From the NCBI RefSeq assembly GCF_002608075.1, contig NZ_LAHA01000036.1:1-64000 (forward strand): DNA of 64,000 nt, in the 5' to 3' direction. Positions 56,104 through 64,000 of the stretch are shown here, piece after piece. Source of the DNA: Nostoc linckia z4 (GTDB lineage: Bacteria; Cyanobacteriota; Cyanobacteriia; Cyanobacteriales; Nostocaceae). Under the pieces are notes generated by a model. The model was not told where the DNA came from and did no database searches. It saw only the letters and a list, made by a program, of their open reading frames with translations. The position numbers and the translations under genes are program-made. Every line of letters starts with the position of its first letter. Position 1 is the first letter of the stretch.

Positions 56104-56844
56104 ATGCTGGCATATGTCCTAGCTTTGGTGGTCGGTCTTGGTAGTTTAGCCATTTACATTGCAGCGTTCTTTTTCCCAGAAATCCACCGCAAGAATGATT
56201 TTATTTGGAGCGGTGTCGGGTTGTTCTATGCCTTAGTTTTATGGGTGTTTGCACCGCGCATTTCTGGGGGGTTATTGCTCGGTCATGTGGCTAGTGTCGC
56301 TCTTTTGGTGTGGTTTGGCTGGCAAACTCTTTCGTTACGTCGCCAACTAACACCACAGGCGCAACAAACCCAAGTGCCTAGTCCTGAGACGGTGAAAACT
56401 GGCATTCAGGAACAGGTGAATAAATTGTCTCTTCAGGAGAGGGTAGCTCAGTTGCAACAGGATATTGGTAGCACTTTGAGTGGCGTGAAAGACAAGGTGC
56501 AACAAAGTGTGGGTCAAAAGACATCCACAACAACCAAACCTGAAGACATTACTTCTGTATTAACTGAGCAACCTGCTGTTGAGATTATCGACAATACTAC
56601 TGCCACACCAGAACAACCAGCACAAGAGACAGTTAGTAGCGACACCGAAGCAAAAAGCGAGAGTGTACCAGAAGCAATTCCACCAAATCCTCCTTCCTGG
56701 GAATCGGTAGAAGCAGCCCAACCAGATACCGAAACTGAGAACAAGGAAAAGATTCCCGTAGAGGAAATTGCTCCAGATGCATCTCTGGCTCCCCCAGCCG
56801 AAACGCCACCGGATGCAACACCACCAAATAATCCGGGTAGTTAA
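56104..56844 (+). CDS. Ycf66-family membrane protein
   Basis: 246 aa from MLAYVLALVV. Three hydrophobic segments in residues 1-85, with FPEIHRKNDFIWSGVGLFYALVLW typical of Ycf66, then a hydrophilic, Pro/Thr/Glu-rich tail. The frame extends 16 codons upstream into CCCCATGCC repeat, which is rejected as start. Conserved in cyanobacteria and some plastids; role unknown. Confidence 0.87.
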   Translation: MLAYVLALVVGLGSLAIYIAAFFFPEIHRKNDFIWSGVGLFYALVLWVFAPRISGGLLLGHVASVALLVWFGWQTLSLRRQLTPQAQQTQVPSPETVKTGIQEQVNKLSLQERVAQLQQDIGSTLSGVKDKVQQSVGQKTSTTTKPEDITSVLTEQPAVEIIDNTTATPEQPAQETVSSDTEAKSESVPEAIPPNPPSWESVEAAQPDTETENKEKIPVEEIAPDASLAPPAETPPDATPPNNPGS

Positions 56845-57055
56845 ATCAAGTGAAACCCAACGTTATGTTTAAGTTAATGTTGGGTTTTACTAAATTCTGC
56901 TATCTATCGAGCGAACAACATTAAAAAAGCGATCGCTCTAGTTATTATGGCCTAAGTAAACTACTGAAACTGTTACTATTAGCTTTTGAGGAAAATCAGG
57001 TAAAAATACTATAATTTGCTAAAAGCGTAACTTAATCCTAATCCTGAAACGCAAA

Positions 57056-58318
57056 ATGGCAGAAGTATCGCTCAAGGTATTCTGTTCTTACTCTCACAAA
57101 GACGAACCTCTACAGGATGAACTAGATAAACATTTGAGTCCCTTTATACAAAGTGGTATTATTTCTACTTGGCACGATCGCAAAATCCTGCCTGGTGAGG
57201 AGTGGGATGACGAAATTAAGAAAAATCTGAAGACAGCTGACATTATTCTGTTGCTCATTAGTTCAGACTTCCTCGCTTCCAGATACTGCTGGGAAGTCGA
57301 AGTTAATACAGCAATAGAACGCCATAAAGCTAGAGAGGCTTGTGTTATTCCAATTATTCTGCGAAGCGTTTATTGGAAGTACCCACCATTAACCCTAGCT
57401 CAAATTCAAGCTTTGCCTAAGAATGCCACACCTGTGATCTCGAATTCTTGGCATAATCGAGATGAGGCATTCACAAATGTAGTTGAAGGAATTTGGAATG
57501 CGGCTGATAAATTAATCGAGGCGCGTAAACAAAAACTCAAGCAGCAAGAAGAAACCGAGAATTTACAAAGACTAAGAGAACAAGAAGAAACACCGAAACT
57601 GGAACTACAACAAGCAGAAGAAGCCAACAGACAATTGAACGAAGCAGACAACCTGCAACGACTACGAGAAACGGTAGAAGTCGAGAGGCAGCAACAACAG
57701 GAAACTGAAAGGCTGCAAAAAATAAGAGAACAAGAAGAAGTTGAGAGACTGCAACAAGAACAGCAATCTCCTAGTAATGAGCTGTCCTCTGAGAAGTGTG
57801 TGGACTATACGCGTTTGCGTGATTTGCTCAGAGATGGTGTGTGGATAGAAGCGGATCGAGAAACTCTGGCAGTTATGCTCAAAGCTTCTGGGAGCGAACA
57901 AAACACTTCGCTCGATCTTGGATCTATTAGTAAGCTTCCCTGTACTGATTTACGCACCATTGACCAACTGTGGGTAAAATACAGTAATGGACGTTTTGGA
58001 TTTAGCGTGCAAAAACGCATTTGGGAAAGCCTAGAAGACTACGACACCTTTAGCGATCGCGTCGGCTGGCGGAAGTGGACAAAAGTTGTAGTTAACAAAT
58101 GGTTTGGATTAAAACAACAAACCGAAAAACAAATTAAATGGCTAACATACTCAGACTTCACGTTCGACATAAGTGCCCCCGAAGGACACCTTCCGATTTT
58201 AGTCCCCCGTAGCGTTTGGGGTCAAGAAGTATGTGTTTTTTCCGTCCTTGGTCTCTTCCGTCATATGAATACCTGTGAACTTCAACATATAAGTCTTACA
58301 AAAAATTGTAAATATTAA
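57056..58318 (+). CDS. TIR-coiled-coil-GUN4 fusion protein
   Basis: 420 aa. The TIR domain (about 1-145) has KVFCSYSHKDEPL, ISTWHDRKILPGEEW and ISSDFLASRYCWEVE, the last with Glu in the family's catalytic helix position. A Gln/Glu-rich coiled coil spans about 160-240. A GUN4 domain follows (CVDYTRLRDLLRDGVWIEADRET to about 385), the tetrapyrrole-binding fold of the Mg-chelatase activator. The final about 25 residues diverge and overlap a truncated toxin gene. Such proteins may link tetrapyrrole or light status to TIR signalling. Confidence 0.88.
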   Translation: MAEVSLKVFCSYSHKDEPLQDELDKHLSPFIQSGIISTWHDRKILPGEEWDDEIKKNLKTADIILLLISSDFLASRYCWEVEVNTAIERHKAREACVIPIILRSVYWKYPPLTLAQIQALPKNATPVISNSWHNRDEAFTNVVEGIWNAADKLIEARKQKLKQQEETENLQRLREQEETPKLELQQAEEANRQLNEADNLQRLRETVEVERQQQQETERLQKIREQEEVERLQQEQQSPSNELSSEKCVDYTRLRDLLRDGVWIEADRETLAVMLKASGSEQNTSLDLGSISKLPCTDLRTIDQLWVKYSNGRFGFSVQKRIWESLEDYDTFSDRVGWRKWTKVVVNKWFGLKQQTEKQIKWLTYSDFTFDISAPEGHLPILVPRSVWGQEVCVFSVLGLFRHMNTCELQHISLTKNCKY

Positions 58319-58412
58319 CTTGTTGACTTCGTGCTAAACGTAAAATTTTACCTGGTATACCACCCCAAAGCAAAGCCGAAATCCAAACGTTAACGTCGAG
58401 CACAATTTTCAT
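58296..58412 (-). pseudogene. PIN-family toxin truncated after 38 codons
   Basis: MKIVLDVNVWISALLWGGIP and onward to VNIYNFL, then TAA. This is the conserved start of a PIN-family toxin (about 140 aa when intact) with its first metal Asp. The rest is missing; the sequence beyond is the 3' end of the TIR-GUN4 gene. ATG overlaps the antitoxin stop (ATGA), preserving the operon junction. Confidence 0.82.
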
Positions 58413-58681
58413 TCTTTAGACCATAACTCCTGCCGCACTTCCTTAACGATTTCATGAATTTCTTCTAAGCTTGGTTGATTATAATCGGGTTCCAGTGCAT
58501 CCATTTTTTCGATAAATTCATCTAAATTTACACTCGGCTTGGAGATTTTTTTTAATACAATTTCTTCATCTGTAATAGTCGCAAGATATTCATCACCGGG
58601 GTGAAGTTGAGCCTGAACTTCTGCGGAAAGTTTCAATTGATCCTCTGCTGTAACTTTCACTAAAATATCTGTCTTTATCAT
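58409..58681 (-). CDS. AbrB-like antitoxin, orphaned
   Basis: 90 aa. The N-terminal 50 residues (LVKVTAEDQLKLSAEVQAQLHPGDEYLATITDEEIVLKK) form an AbrB/MazE swapped-hairpin-type DNA-binding fold. The acidic C-terminus would bind the toxin. Its partner toxin is truncated, so it may persist only as a regulator or anti-addiction factor. Confidence 0.82.
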   Translation of the reverse strand: MIKTDILVKVTAEDQLKLSAEVQAQLHPGDEYLATITDEEIVLKKISKPSVNLDEFIEKMDALEPDYNQPSLEEIHEIVKEVRQELWSKE

Positions 58682-58762
58682 GGAATTGTCGCTCAGAAAT
58701 CACATCATATTGTTATATTGACAAATTATTCAGAGAATGTATATCAACACAATTAAACGTAA

Positions 58763-60121
58763 TTAACACCAAGTTTGCACAACTCTACCCTGTAATTGTT
58801 GTCCTAACCAAGGTGTATTTTGTGAAAGTGTATGCAGGTTTTTCCTTTCAACTTTCCAAATTTGTTGTGGGTCAAATAAAATCAATTCTGCTGGTTGATG
58901 AGGGGTAATTGCATTGATTTTCTGGGTCAAGCACTTGGCTGGATTACTACTCAATGCCCGCCATAACTCTAATGCTGTAAATTCCCCAGTTTCCACAAGA
59001 TATTGCCACAGTAAAGGCAATGCTAACTCAAAACCGATCGCTCCAGCTGGTGCTTCAGCAAAAGCCTGGACTTTCTCTTCGTAAGTATAGGGTGCATGGT
59101 CAATGGCGATCGCATCTATCACCCCTCCTCTTACCCCCGCCCGCAACGCCGCTACATCATTGACGTTACCTAAAGGTGGGTCTAAATGCAGGCTAGAATT
59201 ATAACTCTTAATTGCTTTGGTGTCAAGTAAAAGATGCATCCAAGTGGTGCTGGCAGTGATGGGTAAGCCAGTGGCTTTGGCACAAGCGATTAATTCCACA
59301 CTGCGGGCTGTGGAAACGCGCATGATATGTACTGGCGTACCGATCGCTGCAACTAATTCTATCAAAGCAGCGATCGCACTTGTTTCGGCGCTGGCGGGTA
59401 CTGGCGGTAAACCTAAGCGCAAGGCTTGGACACCTTCTCTGATTACACCATTTGCAGCTAATTGGCGATCGCAAGGCCAAAATGCAACAGGTTTCCCCAA
59501 CGGCTGTAAATACTCTAACACCCGTTGCACCAGCGCTAAATTTTCCCACGGCTTACCATCAGTAAAACCAACAACCCCAGCCGATGCTAAATCCGCCAAT
59601 TCCGTCATTTGCTTTCCAGCAACATCCAAGGTGATAGCGCCCCAGATATAAAGCAGAGGGACAGAATAAGACGCGGGAAATGAGAGACGCAAGGACGCAA
59701 AGAAATCGTTGATAGCATTCCCGTGTCCTCGCGTCTCCTTGTCCCCGCGTCCCCGCGTCCCCGTGTCTCCTTGTCCCCCTCTCTTATTCTGCAACTGGCT
59801 CACAAGGGCAGGATTATCAATAGCTGGGGATGTATCGGGTAATATACTAACTCTAGTAAAGCCGCCAGCAGCAGCAGCTTGCAAAAAAGACACAAGAGTT
59901 TCCCGTTCTTCAAACCCTGGTTCGCCGGAGTGGCTGTATAAATCCACTAACCCAGAACCAAGAACTAACCCTTGACAATCTCTAATTTGTGTATCAGTAC
60001 TGATGTCAGAAATATGCGAAGCTACTGCTTGGATATAACCATCAGCAATTAGTACATCAAATATTTCATCAGTTTCGGAAACCGGGTCAATTACCCGTAC
60101 TTGTTGTAGCAGTTCAATCAT
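58763..60121 (-). CDS. Dihydroorotase-like protein lacking most metal ligands
   Basis: 452 aa, amidohydrolase fold related to PyrC. The metal-binding HxH is YSH (VDLYSHSGEPGFEERET). The next His positions read FWPCD and HIMRVST instead of the HxE and HVST patterns; the Asp of IAIDHAPYT is kept. It is therefore probably inactive, like the PyrC' subunits that support aspartate transcarbamoylase in some bacteria. About 25 residues near 112-137 (GGQGDTGTRGRGDKETRG) are translated GTCCCCGCGTCC repeat inserted in frame. Confidence 0.8.
   Translation of the reverse strand: MIELLQQVRVIDPVSETDEIFDVLIADGYIQAVASHISDISTDTQIRDCQGLVLGSGLVDLYSHSGEPGFEERETLVSFLQAAAAGGFTRVSILPDTSPAIDNPALVSQLQNKRGGQGDTGTRGRGDKETRGHGNAINDFFASLRLSFPASYSVPLLYIWGAITLDVAGKQMTELADLASAGVVGFTDGKPWENLALVQRVLEYLQPLGKPVAFWPCDRQLAANGVIREGVQALRLGLPPVPASAETSAIAALIELVAAIGTPVHIMRVSTARSVELIACAKATGLPITASTTWMHLLLDTKAIKSYNSSLHLDPPLGNVNDVAALRAGVRGGVIDAIAIDHAPYTYEEKVQAFAEAPAGAIGFELALPLLWQYLVETGEFTALELWRALSSNPAKCLTQKINAITPHQPAELILFDPQQIWKVERKNLHTLSQNTPWLGQQLQGRVVQTWC
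59720..59785. repeat. Intragenic CCGCGTCCC repeats
   Basis: TGTCCTCGCGTCTCCTTGTC then CCGCGTCCCCGCGTCCCCGTG units inside the dihydroorotase-like gene, in frame and translated as a Gly/Arg/Asp-rich loop. Confidence 0.8.
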
Positions 60122-60129
60122 AAAACTTT

Positions 60130-60540
60130 TTAATTATGAGTTAGCAGTGAGGAGTTAGGAGTTAGGAGTTAGGAGTTGGAAGTGAGGAGTTAGGAGTTGG
60201 AAGTGAGGAGTTGGGAGTTGGGAGTTGGGAGTTAGGAGTTGGGAGTTGGGAGTTGGGAGTATTTGTTTTTTCTTCATCACTTCTAACTTGATTCCTTGAT
60301 TTCTTACTTCTAACTTTTTTCGTCAATCCCAACTTATTCCTAATTTTTGACTCTTGACTCTGAACTTTATTCCTAATTCTTAACTACTCACTACTAACTT
60401 GTAATTCTTAACTCCTAACTTCTAACTTTATTCCTAATTCTTAACTACTCACTACTAACTTGTAATTCTTAACTCCTAACTCCTAACTTTATTCCTAATT
60501 CTTAACTACTCACTACTAACTTGTAACTCCTAACTCAGCA
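60130..60540. repeat. GAGTTAGGAGTTGG heptamers and a 60-61-bp triple repeat
   Basis: 60135-60260 is a GTTGGGA/GTTAGGA heptamer series. 60366-60530 holds three copies (starts near 60368, 60428, 60489) of a unit beginning TTATTCCTAATTCTTAAC and holding ACTCACTACTAACTTGTAA. The two halves are roughly complementary (GGAGTT versus AACTCC). No gene. Confidence 0.88.
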
Positions 60541-60543
60541 CTC

Positions 60544-61896
60544 CTACAACGCCCCGGCTGCTGTTTTATCTAATACGCCTCCACCTAAATGAGTGGTGAT
60601 GTTCATTGCTTGCAGTGCTGGTAAACCATCTAATCCAGAAGGATAGTCAATAACACTAACAGCGCCATTGCCTTGACGAAAATTCCAGAAATTTTCTAAG
60701 GGTAAACCAAGAATGTGACAAAGTAAAGTTTTATTTGTCGCATCATGAGCTACTACTAAAATTGTTTTGAATTGATTAGTTAAGGCTGTCTCCACAATTG
60801 ATTGCCAAGCTGCAACGCTACGTTCCCATACTTGTTGCAAATTTTCCCCTTCAGGCATTTGGACTTCGGCTGGGACTAACCGCCAACGCTGCAATTCTCC
60901 AGGAAATTCTTGCTCTATTTCTGTTTCTAATTTTCCTTCCCAAAGTCCGTGGCTAATTTCTCTTAAACCACTTTGTAAGTCTAACTTCACGCTTGGGTGA
61001 TGTTTTAAGATAATTTCTGCTGTTTCTTTTGGACGTAGCATTGGGCTACTTACAGCATAAGCGATCGCTACTTTTTGCAGAAATTCACCTGCTTTTTGCG
61101 ATTGTTGTCTACCGTTATCGTTAAGGGGGACATCAATTTGTCCTTGAAATCTGGTTTGGCGATTCCAGTCTGTTTCCCCGTGACGCACTAGCAGCAACCT
61201 TACTCCTTGATGTTCTGGTCGGAGGGAGGGTAGAGTTTCTCCGGTGTGTTGCGTCTGGTTCAAAGATTCTAACTGCACTGGTTCCCCCAGTCCCCCAGCA
61301 AAGTTTAGGACACTAATACCACAGTTGGATTGCTGTACTGAATGGTAACGACTAGGGGAAATTCCCAACGCTGTGCTAATCAAGGCGCGATTAATACCGT
61401 TATGTCCCACAATCAGAATAGTTTCGCCTTGATGCTGGGATAATATTTCTTGCCAGAACTGCTGCGCTTGTTCGTATAAAGCCAGAACCGGAAAATGTTC
61501 TCTTGTTCCTTGTGCGTCATTGAGTACCATCCGCAGTTCGTGGGGTCGTTCGTGCCAAGTGCGGTAGTCTTCAGCCAATTTTTGCTTGACTTCGGCTGTC
61601 AGCATTCCTTCCCATAAAGGCAAATCGATTTCTAGCAGCAAATCAGAAACTTGCACCACCGCAGACTCTCCAGCACTGGAAGCTAACTCACTGTGAATAA
61701 TGTCTGCTGTATGTTTTGCTCGTTGCAAGGGACTGCTGTAAATCGCATTAAACGAAAGATTACTCAGGGCTTTGCCTAGTTTACTGGCGTCGTTACGGCC
61801 TTTTTCGGTTAATGTTGACGCATCAGTGCGCCCTTGGATACGCCGCTCGGTGTTATAGCTGCTTTGACCATGACGTACTATGATGACACGAGTCAT
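60544..61896 (-). CDS. Two-domain histidine phosphatase (phosphoglycerate-mutase-like)
   Basis: About 450 aa from MTRVIIVRHG, preferred over the upstream ATG at 61950. Two tandem histidine-phosphatase domains: RHGQSSYN with GHNGINRAL (about 1-215), and RHGETDWN with AHDATNKTLL (about 230-420). Both catalytic His pairs are present. Cyanobacterial proteins of this type are annotated as phosphoglycerate mutases, but cofactor-dependent mutases have one domain, so a phosphatase with another substrate is as likely. Confidence 0.88.
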   Translation of the reverse strand: MTRVIIVRHGQSSYNTERRIQGRTDASTLTEKGRNDASKLGKALSNLSFNAIYSSPLQRAKHTADIIHSELASSAGESAVVQVSDLLLEIDLPLWEGMLTAEVKQKLAEDYRTWHERPHELRMVLNDAQGTREHFPVLALYEQAQQFWQEILSQHQGETILIVGHNGINRALISTALGISPSRYHSVQQSNCGISVLNFAGGLGEPVQLESLNQTQHTGETLPSLRPEHQGVRLLLVRHGETDWNRQTRFQGQIDVPLNDNGRQQSQKAGEFLQKVAIAYAVSSPMLRPKETAEIILKHHPSVKLDLQSGLREISHGLWEGKLETEIEQEFPGELQRWRLVPAEVQMPEGENLQQVWERSVAAWQSIVETALTNQFKTILVVAHDATNKTLLCHILGLPLENFWNFRQGNGAVSVIDYPSGLDGLPALQAMNITTHLGGGVLDKTAAGAL

Positions 61897-61987
61897 CGCA
61901 AAAAGCCCTCCTGTATCTAGACGACTAATTTTACTGCAAAATGATTGCAAAATTATCCACTAGGGAAAGCGGATTTATTGAAATTAG

Positions 61988-62012
61988 TCATTGGTCATTG
62001 GTCATTGGTCAT
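61988..62012. repeat. TTGGTCA short direct repeats
   Basis: ATTGGTC repeated three times upstream of the regulator gene. Low complexity. The wider gap 61897-62235 otherwise holds the shared block at 62014 and the possible operator. Confidence 0.7.
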
Positions 62013-62013
62013 T

Positions 62014-62055
62014 AGGGAACTCCAAAAAATAAATTATTCTGGTTGGAGTCGTTGA
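62014..62055 (+). promoter_or_regulatory. Conserved block shared by tetR and devB upstream regions
   Basis: AGGGAACTCCAAAAAATAAA and the following TTATTCTGGTT recur as AGGGAATTCCAAAAAATAAA and TTACTCTGGTT at 62850-62891, at comparable distance upstream of the next gene. A duplicated leader or a common protein-binding region. Confidence 0.5.
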
Positions 62056-62205
62056 CTGCTAAATGCTGACTGTCAACCGTTGACGGTCAACAGTTAACAA
62101 TCTTGTGTGGAATATTTTTTTACTTCTAAGTCCCTAAACTCCTATCAATGTTCGATTTAAATCAATCCCTTGACACAGGGGAATCGATTTGTTTATATAA
62201 AATAT

Positions 62206-62215
62206 AACGACCGTT
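62206..62215 (+). promoter_or_regulatory. Possible TetR-type operator
   Basis: AACG-AC-CGTT inverted repeat within TATAACGACCGTTCGATA, 21 bp before the regulator start. Position and symmetry fit autoregulation; not seen in the devB leader. Confidence 0.4.
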
Positions 62216-62235
62216 CGATATAAATAAATTGAACC

Positions 62236-62805
62236 ATGCCTAAGATTGTCGATCGCGACCAGTATCGTAAAGAACTGCTCGCTAAGTGCTTTGATTTATT
62301 TGCTGAAAAAGGTTATGGTTCGATTACGATGCGCCAAATTGCTGAAGGAGTAGGGGTTTCCACGGGGACGTTGTACCACTATTTTCCTAGCAAACAAAGT
62401 TTATTTGAGCAACTAGCCCAAGAAATATGCGAGGAAGATGTCAGTGCAGCTTTAGCTGAATTGGAAGGAGCGCAAACGCTACAAGAGGCAATGGAAGCAC
62501 TAGGAAGATATCTGGCAAACAATGAAGACTATTTTGTGAAGTGGACTTATATTTCAATAGATTTTTGCCAGCATCAAGATACTAATAATATACAGGAAAA
62601 TAGTATTTTTAAGCATACTAATAAGCAGTACCAGCAGGCTGTTTGTGATTTTTTTGGCGTTCAAGATCCAGTTTTAGCTTCCTTTGTATTGAGTTTTATC
62701 AATGGTTTAATTCTGGAAAAACTATGGGGGAATAAAACGATTGATTTTATTGAACAATGTACATTGTTAGGAAAAATGTTAACGGCATATTTGCCACAAT
62801 CATAG
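62236..62805 (+). CDS. TetR-family transcriptional regulator
   Basis: 189 aa. N-terminal HTH (GYGSITMRQIAEGVGVSTGTLYHYFPSKQSLFEQL, about 22-57) is a clean TetR_N domain; the rest is the helical ligand-binding region. Located before a DevB-like exporter gene in the same direction, as is common for these operons, so it probably controls the exporter. Confidence 0.92.
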   Translation: MPKIVDRDQYRKELLAKCFDLFAEKGYGSITMRQIAEGVGVSTGTLYHYFPSKQSLFEQLAQEICEEDVSAALAELEGAQTLQEAMEALGRYLANNEDYFVKWTYISIDFCQHQDTNNIQENSIFKHTNKQYQQAVCDFFGVQDPVLASFVLSFINGLILEKLWGNKTIDFIEQCTLLGKMLTAYLPQS

Positions 62806-62849
62806 CAACTAATCATTTAAAATAAATTGATGGATAATTCACCGGATTT

Positions 62850-62891
62850 AGGGAATTCCAAAAAATAAATTACTCTGGTTAAAGCGTTAAC
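62850..62891 (+). promoter_or_regulatory. Second copy of the shared upstream block
   Basis: AGGGAATTCCAAAAAATAAA followed by TTACTCTGGTT; pairs with 62014-62055. 150 bp before the exporter gene. Confidence 0.5.
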
Positions 62892-63040
62892 AGCCAACAA
62901 TAGAATATTTTTGCTTTATCAGCACCTTAACCATGAAATAAATCACGAACGTATGTGGCAAATCTCAAAACATAAACAATTTTTGCTGCAATTTTAGATT
63001 AAACATAAAAACTAAAATTGTCTGGCAAAGACAAATTTTT

Positions 63041-64000
63041 ATGAGAATAAAAGAAATGGTTAAAAACGTATCATTCAAAGGCAGGAATAAAGGGTTAATT
63101 GCATTAGTAATTACGGCAACTGCAATTACAGGTGGAATTGTGTTTTATGGAATTTCTCAATTTGGACAGGTAAATAAAACTGCCTTATCTGAGCCGGTAG
63201 AAACTACACCAGAAATTCAAAAAGTGACTGCCTTAGGACGACTAGAACCAGAAGCCGAGGTAATTAGCTTGTTTGCGCCCTTGGCTTTGGATGGCGATCG
63301 CATTGCCCAAATTTTAGTCAAAGAAGGGGATGGCGTTGGATCTGGACAAGTGGTAGCGATTTTAGACGCCCGCGATCGCTTGCAAGCAGCCGTCCTCCAA
63401 GCCCAAAAACAAGTCAAAGTCGCCCAAGCAAAACTCGCTCAAGTCCAAGCCGGAGCCAAAGTAGGAGAAATCAAAGCCCAACAAGCAAGTGTTGAGCGCC
63501 TGCAAGCCCAGTCCGAGGGAGATATCACAGCCCAACAAGAAGCCATCGCCCGCATCGAAGCACAATGGCAAGGAGATAAAATTGCCCAAGAAGCAACCAT
63601 TAAGAAACTAGAAGCAGAACTGAAAAATGCTGAAGCTGAATATCAACGGTATCAGCAGTTATTTTCCCAAGGAGCAGTTTCTAATTCTTTGTATGACAGC
63701 AAAGGCTTAACAGTAGAAACAGCCAAACAGCAACTAGACGAAGCCAAAGCAGTTCTCAACCGCATTAACACCACCGCAACCAAACAACTCGCCGAAGCCA
63801 AAGTAGCACTCGCCCGTACCAACGCCACCGGTAACAAGCAAGTCAGCGAAGCCAAAGCCACACTCACAAGTATTGCAGAAGTTCGAGACGTAGATGTTGC
63901 TGCTGCTAAGACAGAAGTGGAAAATGCGATCGCCACACTCAAACGTGCCGAAACCGAGTTAGCCGGAGCTTACATCAAAGCACCAATAGCCGGACAAATC
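63041..64000 (+). CDS. DevB-like membrane fusion protein of an ABC exporter, partial
   Basis: First 320 residues, open at the window end. One transmembrane segment (about 20-40), then VTALGRLEPEAEVISLFAP, the DevB/HlyD lipoyl-domain start, and a long Ala/Gln-rich coiled-coil hairpin (about 105-300) returning to a lipoyl half (AYIKAPIAGQI). In heterocyst formers DevBCA with a TolC-like protein exports envelope glycolipids; several paralogues exist, so the cargo here is uncertain. devC and devA equivalents should follow beyond 64000. Confidence 0.9.
   Translation, partial: MRIKEMVKNVSFKGRNKGLIALVITATAITGGIVFYGISQFGQVNKTALSEPVETTPEIQKVTALGRLEPEAEVISLFAPLALDGDRIAQILVKEGDGVGSGQVVAILDARDRLQAAVLQAQKQVKVAQAKLAQVQAGAKVGEIKAQQASVERLQAQSEGDITAQQEAIARIEAQWQGDKIAQEATIKKLEAELKNAEAEYQRYQQLFSQGAVSNSLYDSKGLTVETAKQQLDEAKAVLNRINTTATKQLAEAKVALARTNATGNKQVSEAKATLTSIAEVRDVDVAAAKTEVENAIATLKRAETELAGAYIKAPIAGQI

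Overview
The window looks like a chromosomal segment of a filamentous, probably heterocyst-forming cyanobacterium (Nostocales). The evidence is the dense GCGATCGC (HIP1) motif, the abundant A/T- and purine-biased short repeats between genes, and lineage-typical genes: a ferrochelatase with a chlorophyll-binding tail, Ycf66, a GUN4-domain protein, a PrcA-type calcium-dependent protease and a DevB-type exporter subunit. No rRNA, tRNA or CRISPR array was recognised.

Layout. 0-2.3 kb: OmpR-family response regulator, small membrane protein, repeats and a candidate structured RNA of about 195 nt. 2.3-10.9 kb: a cluster of two asparagine-synthetase-like proteins without the glutaminase cysteine, a decarboxylase-fold protein without the usual PLP lysine, and two paralogous zinc-ribbon membrane proteins. 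10.9-15.2 kb: VapBC-like pair, a gene truncated by a MITE-like repeat, the PrcA-like protease and an inverted-repeat-bounded tandem array. 15.2-22.2 kb: chloramphenicol-phosphotransferase-like kinase, thiC with a TPP riboswitch, a hydrolase, a complete MITE and an APC transporter. 22.5-28.3 kb: a molybdo-enzyme/purine-type group (MocA-like, XdhC, two nucleoside-type ABC permeases) interspersed with a polysaccharide deacetylase and a Uma2 nuclease. 28.3-35.1 kb: peroxiredoxin remnant, thioredoxin-like protein, methyltransferase, hemH, purB and a YihY protein.

35.9-52.0 kb is the main feature. A 16.1-kb AT-rich island splits comM (Mg-chelatase-like AAA+ helicase) exactly between its Walker A and Walker B halves. 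The ends carry a 12-bp inverted repeat (11/12 identical), and joining the flanks at those repeats restores the comM frame. One end of the island holds a five-gene leftward operon: three consecutive tyrosine recombinases (the third with five 50-residue zinc-ribbon repeats), a helix-turn-helix/coiled-coil protein and a DnaB-like helicase. The remainder holds a NurA-like nuclease with a HerA-like ATPase, an Xre regulator, a Dam-type adenine methylase with a small coupled partner, a NERD-domain protein and a possible restriction-fold protein. I read it as a recombinase-trio/Tn554-like integrative element carrying a probable DNA-processing or defence module.

52.0-64 kb: 5' half of comM, rplU-rpmA, gnd, ycf66, a TIR-GUN4 fusion, a truncated PIN toxin with an intact antitoxin, a dihydroorotase homologue that has lost most metal ligands, a double-domain histidine phosphatase, and a TetR regulator upstream of a DevB-like exporter gene cut by the window end. 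Short repeats recur throughout and have entered several coding sequences in frame.
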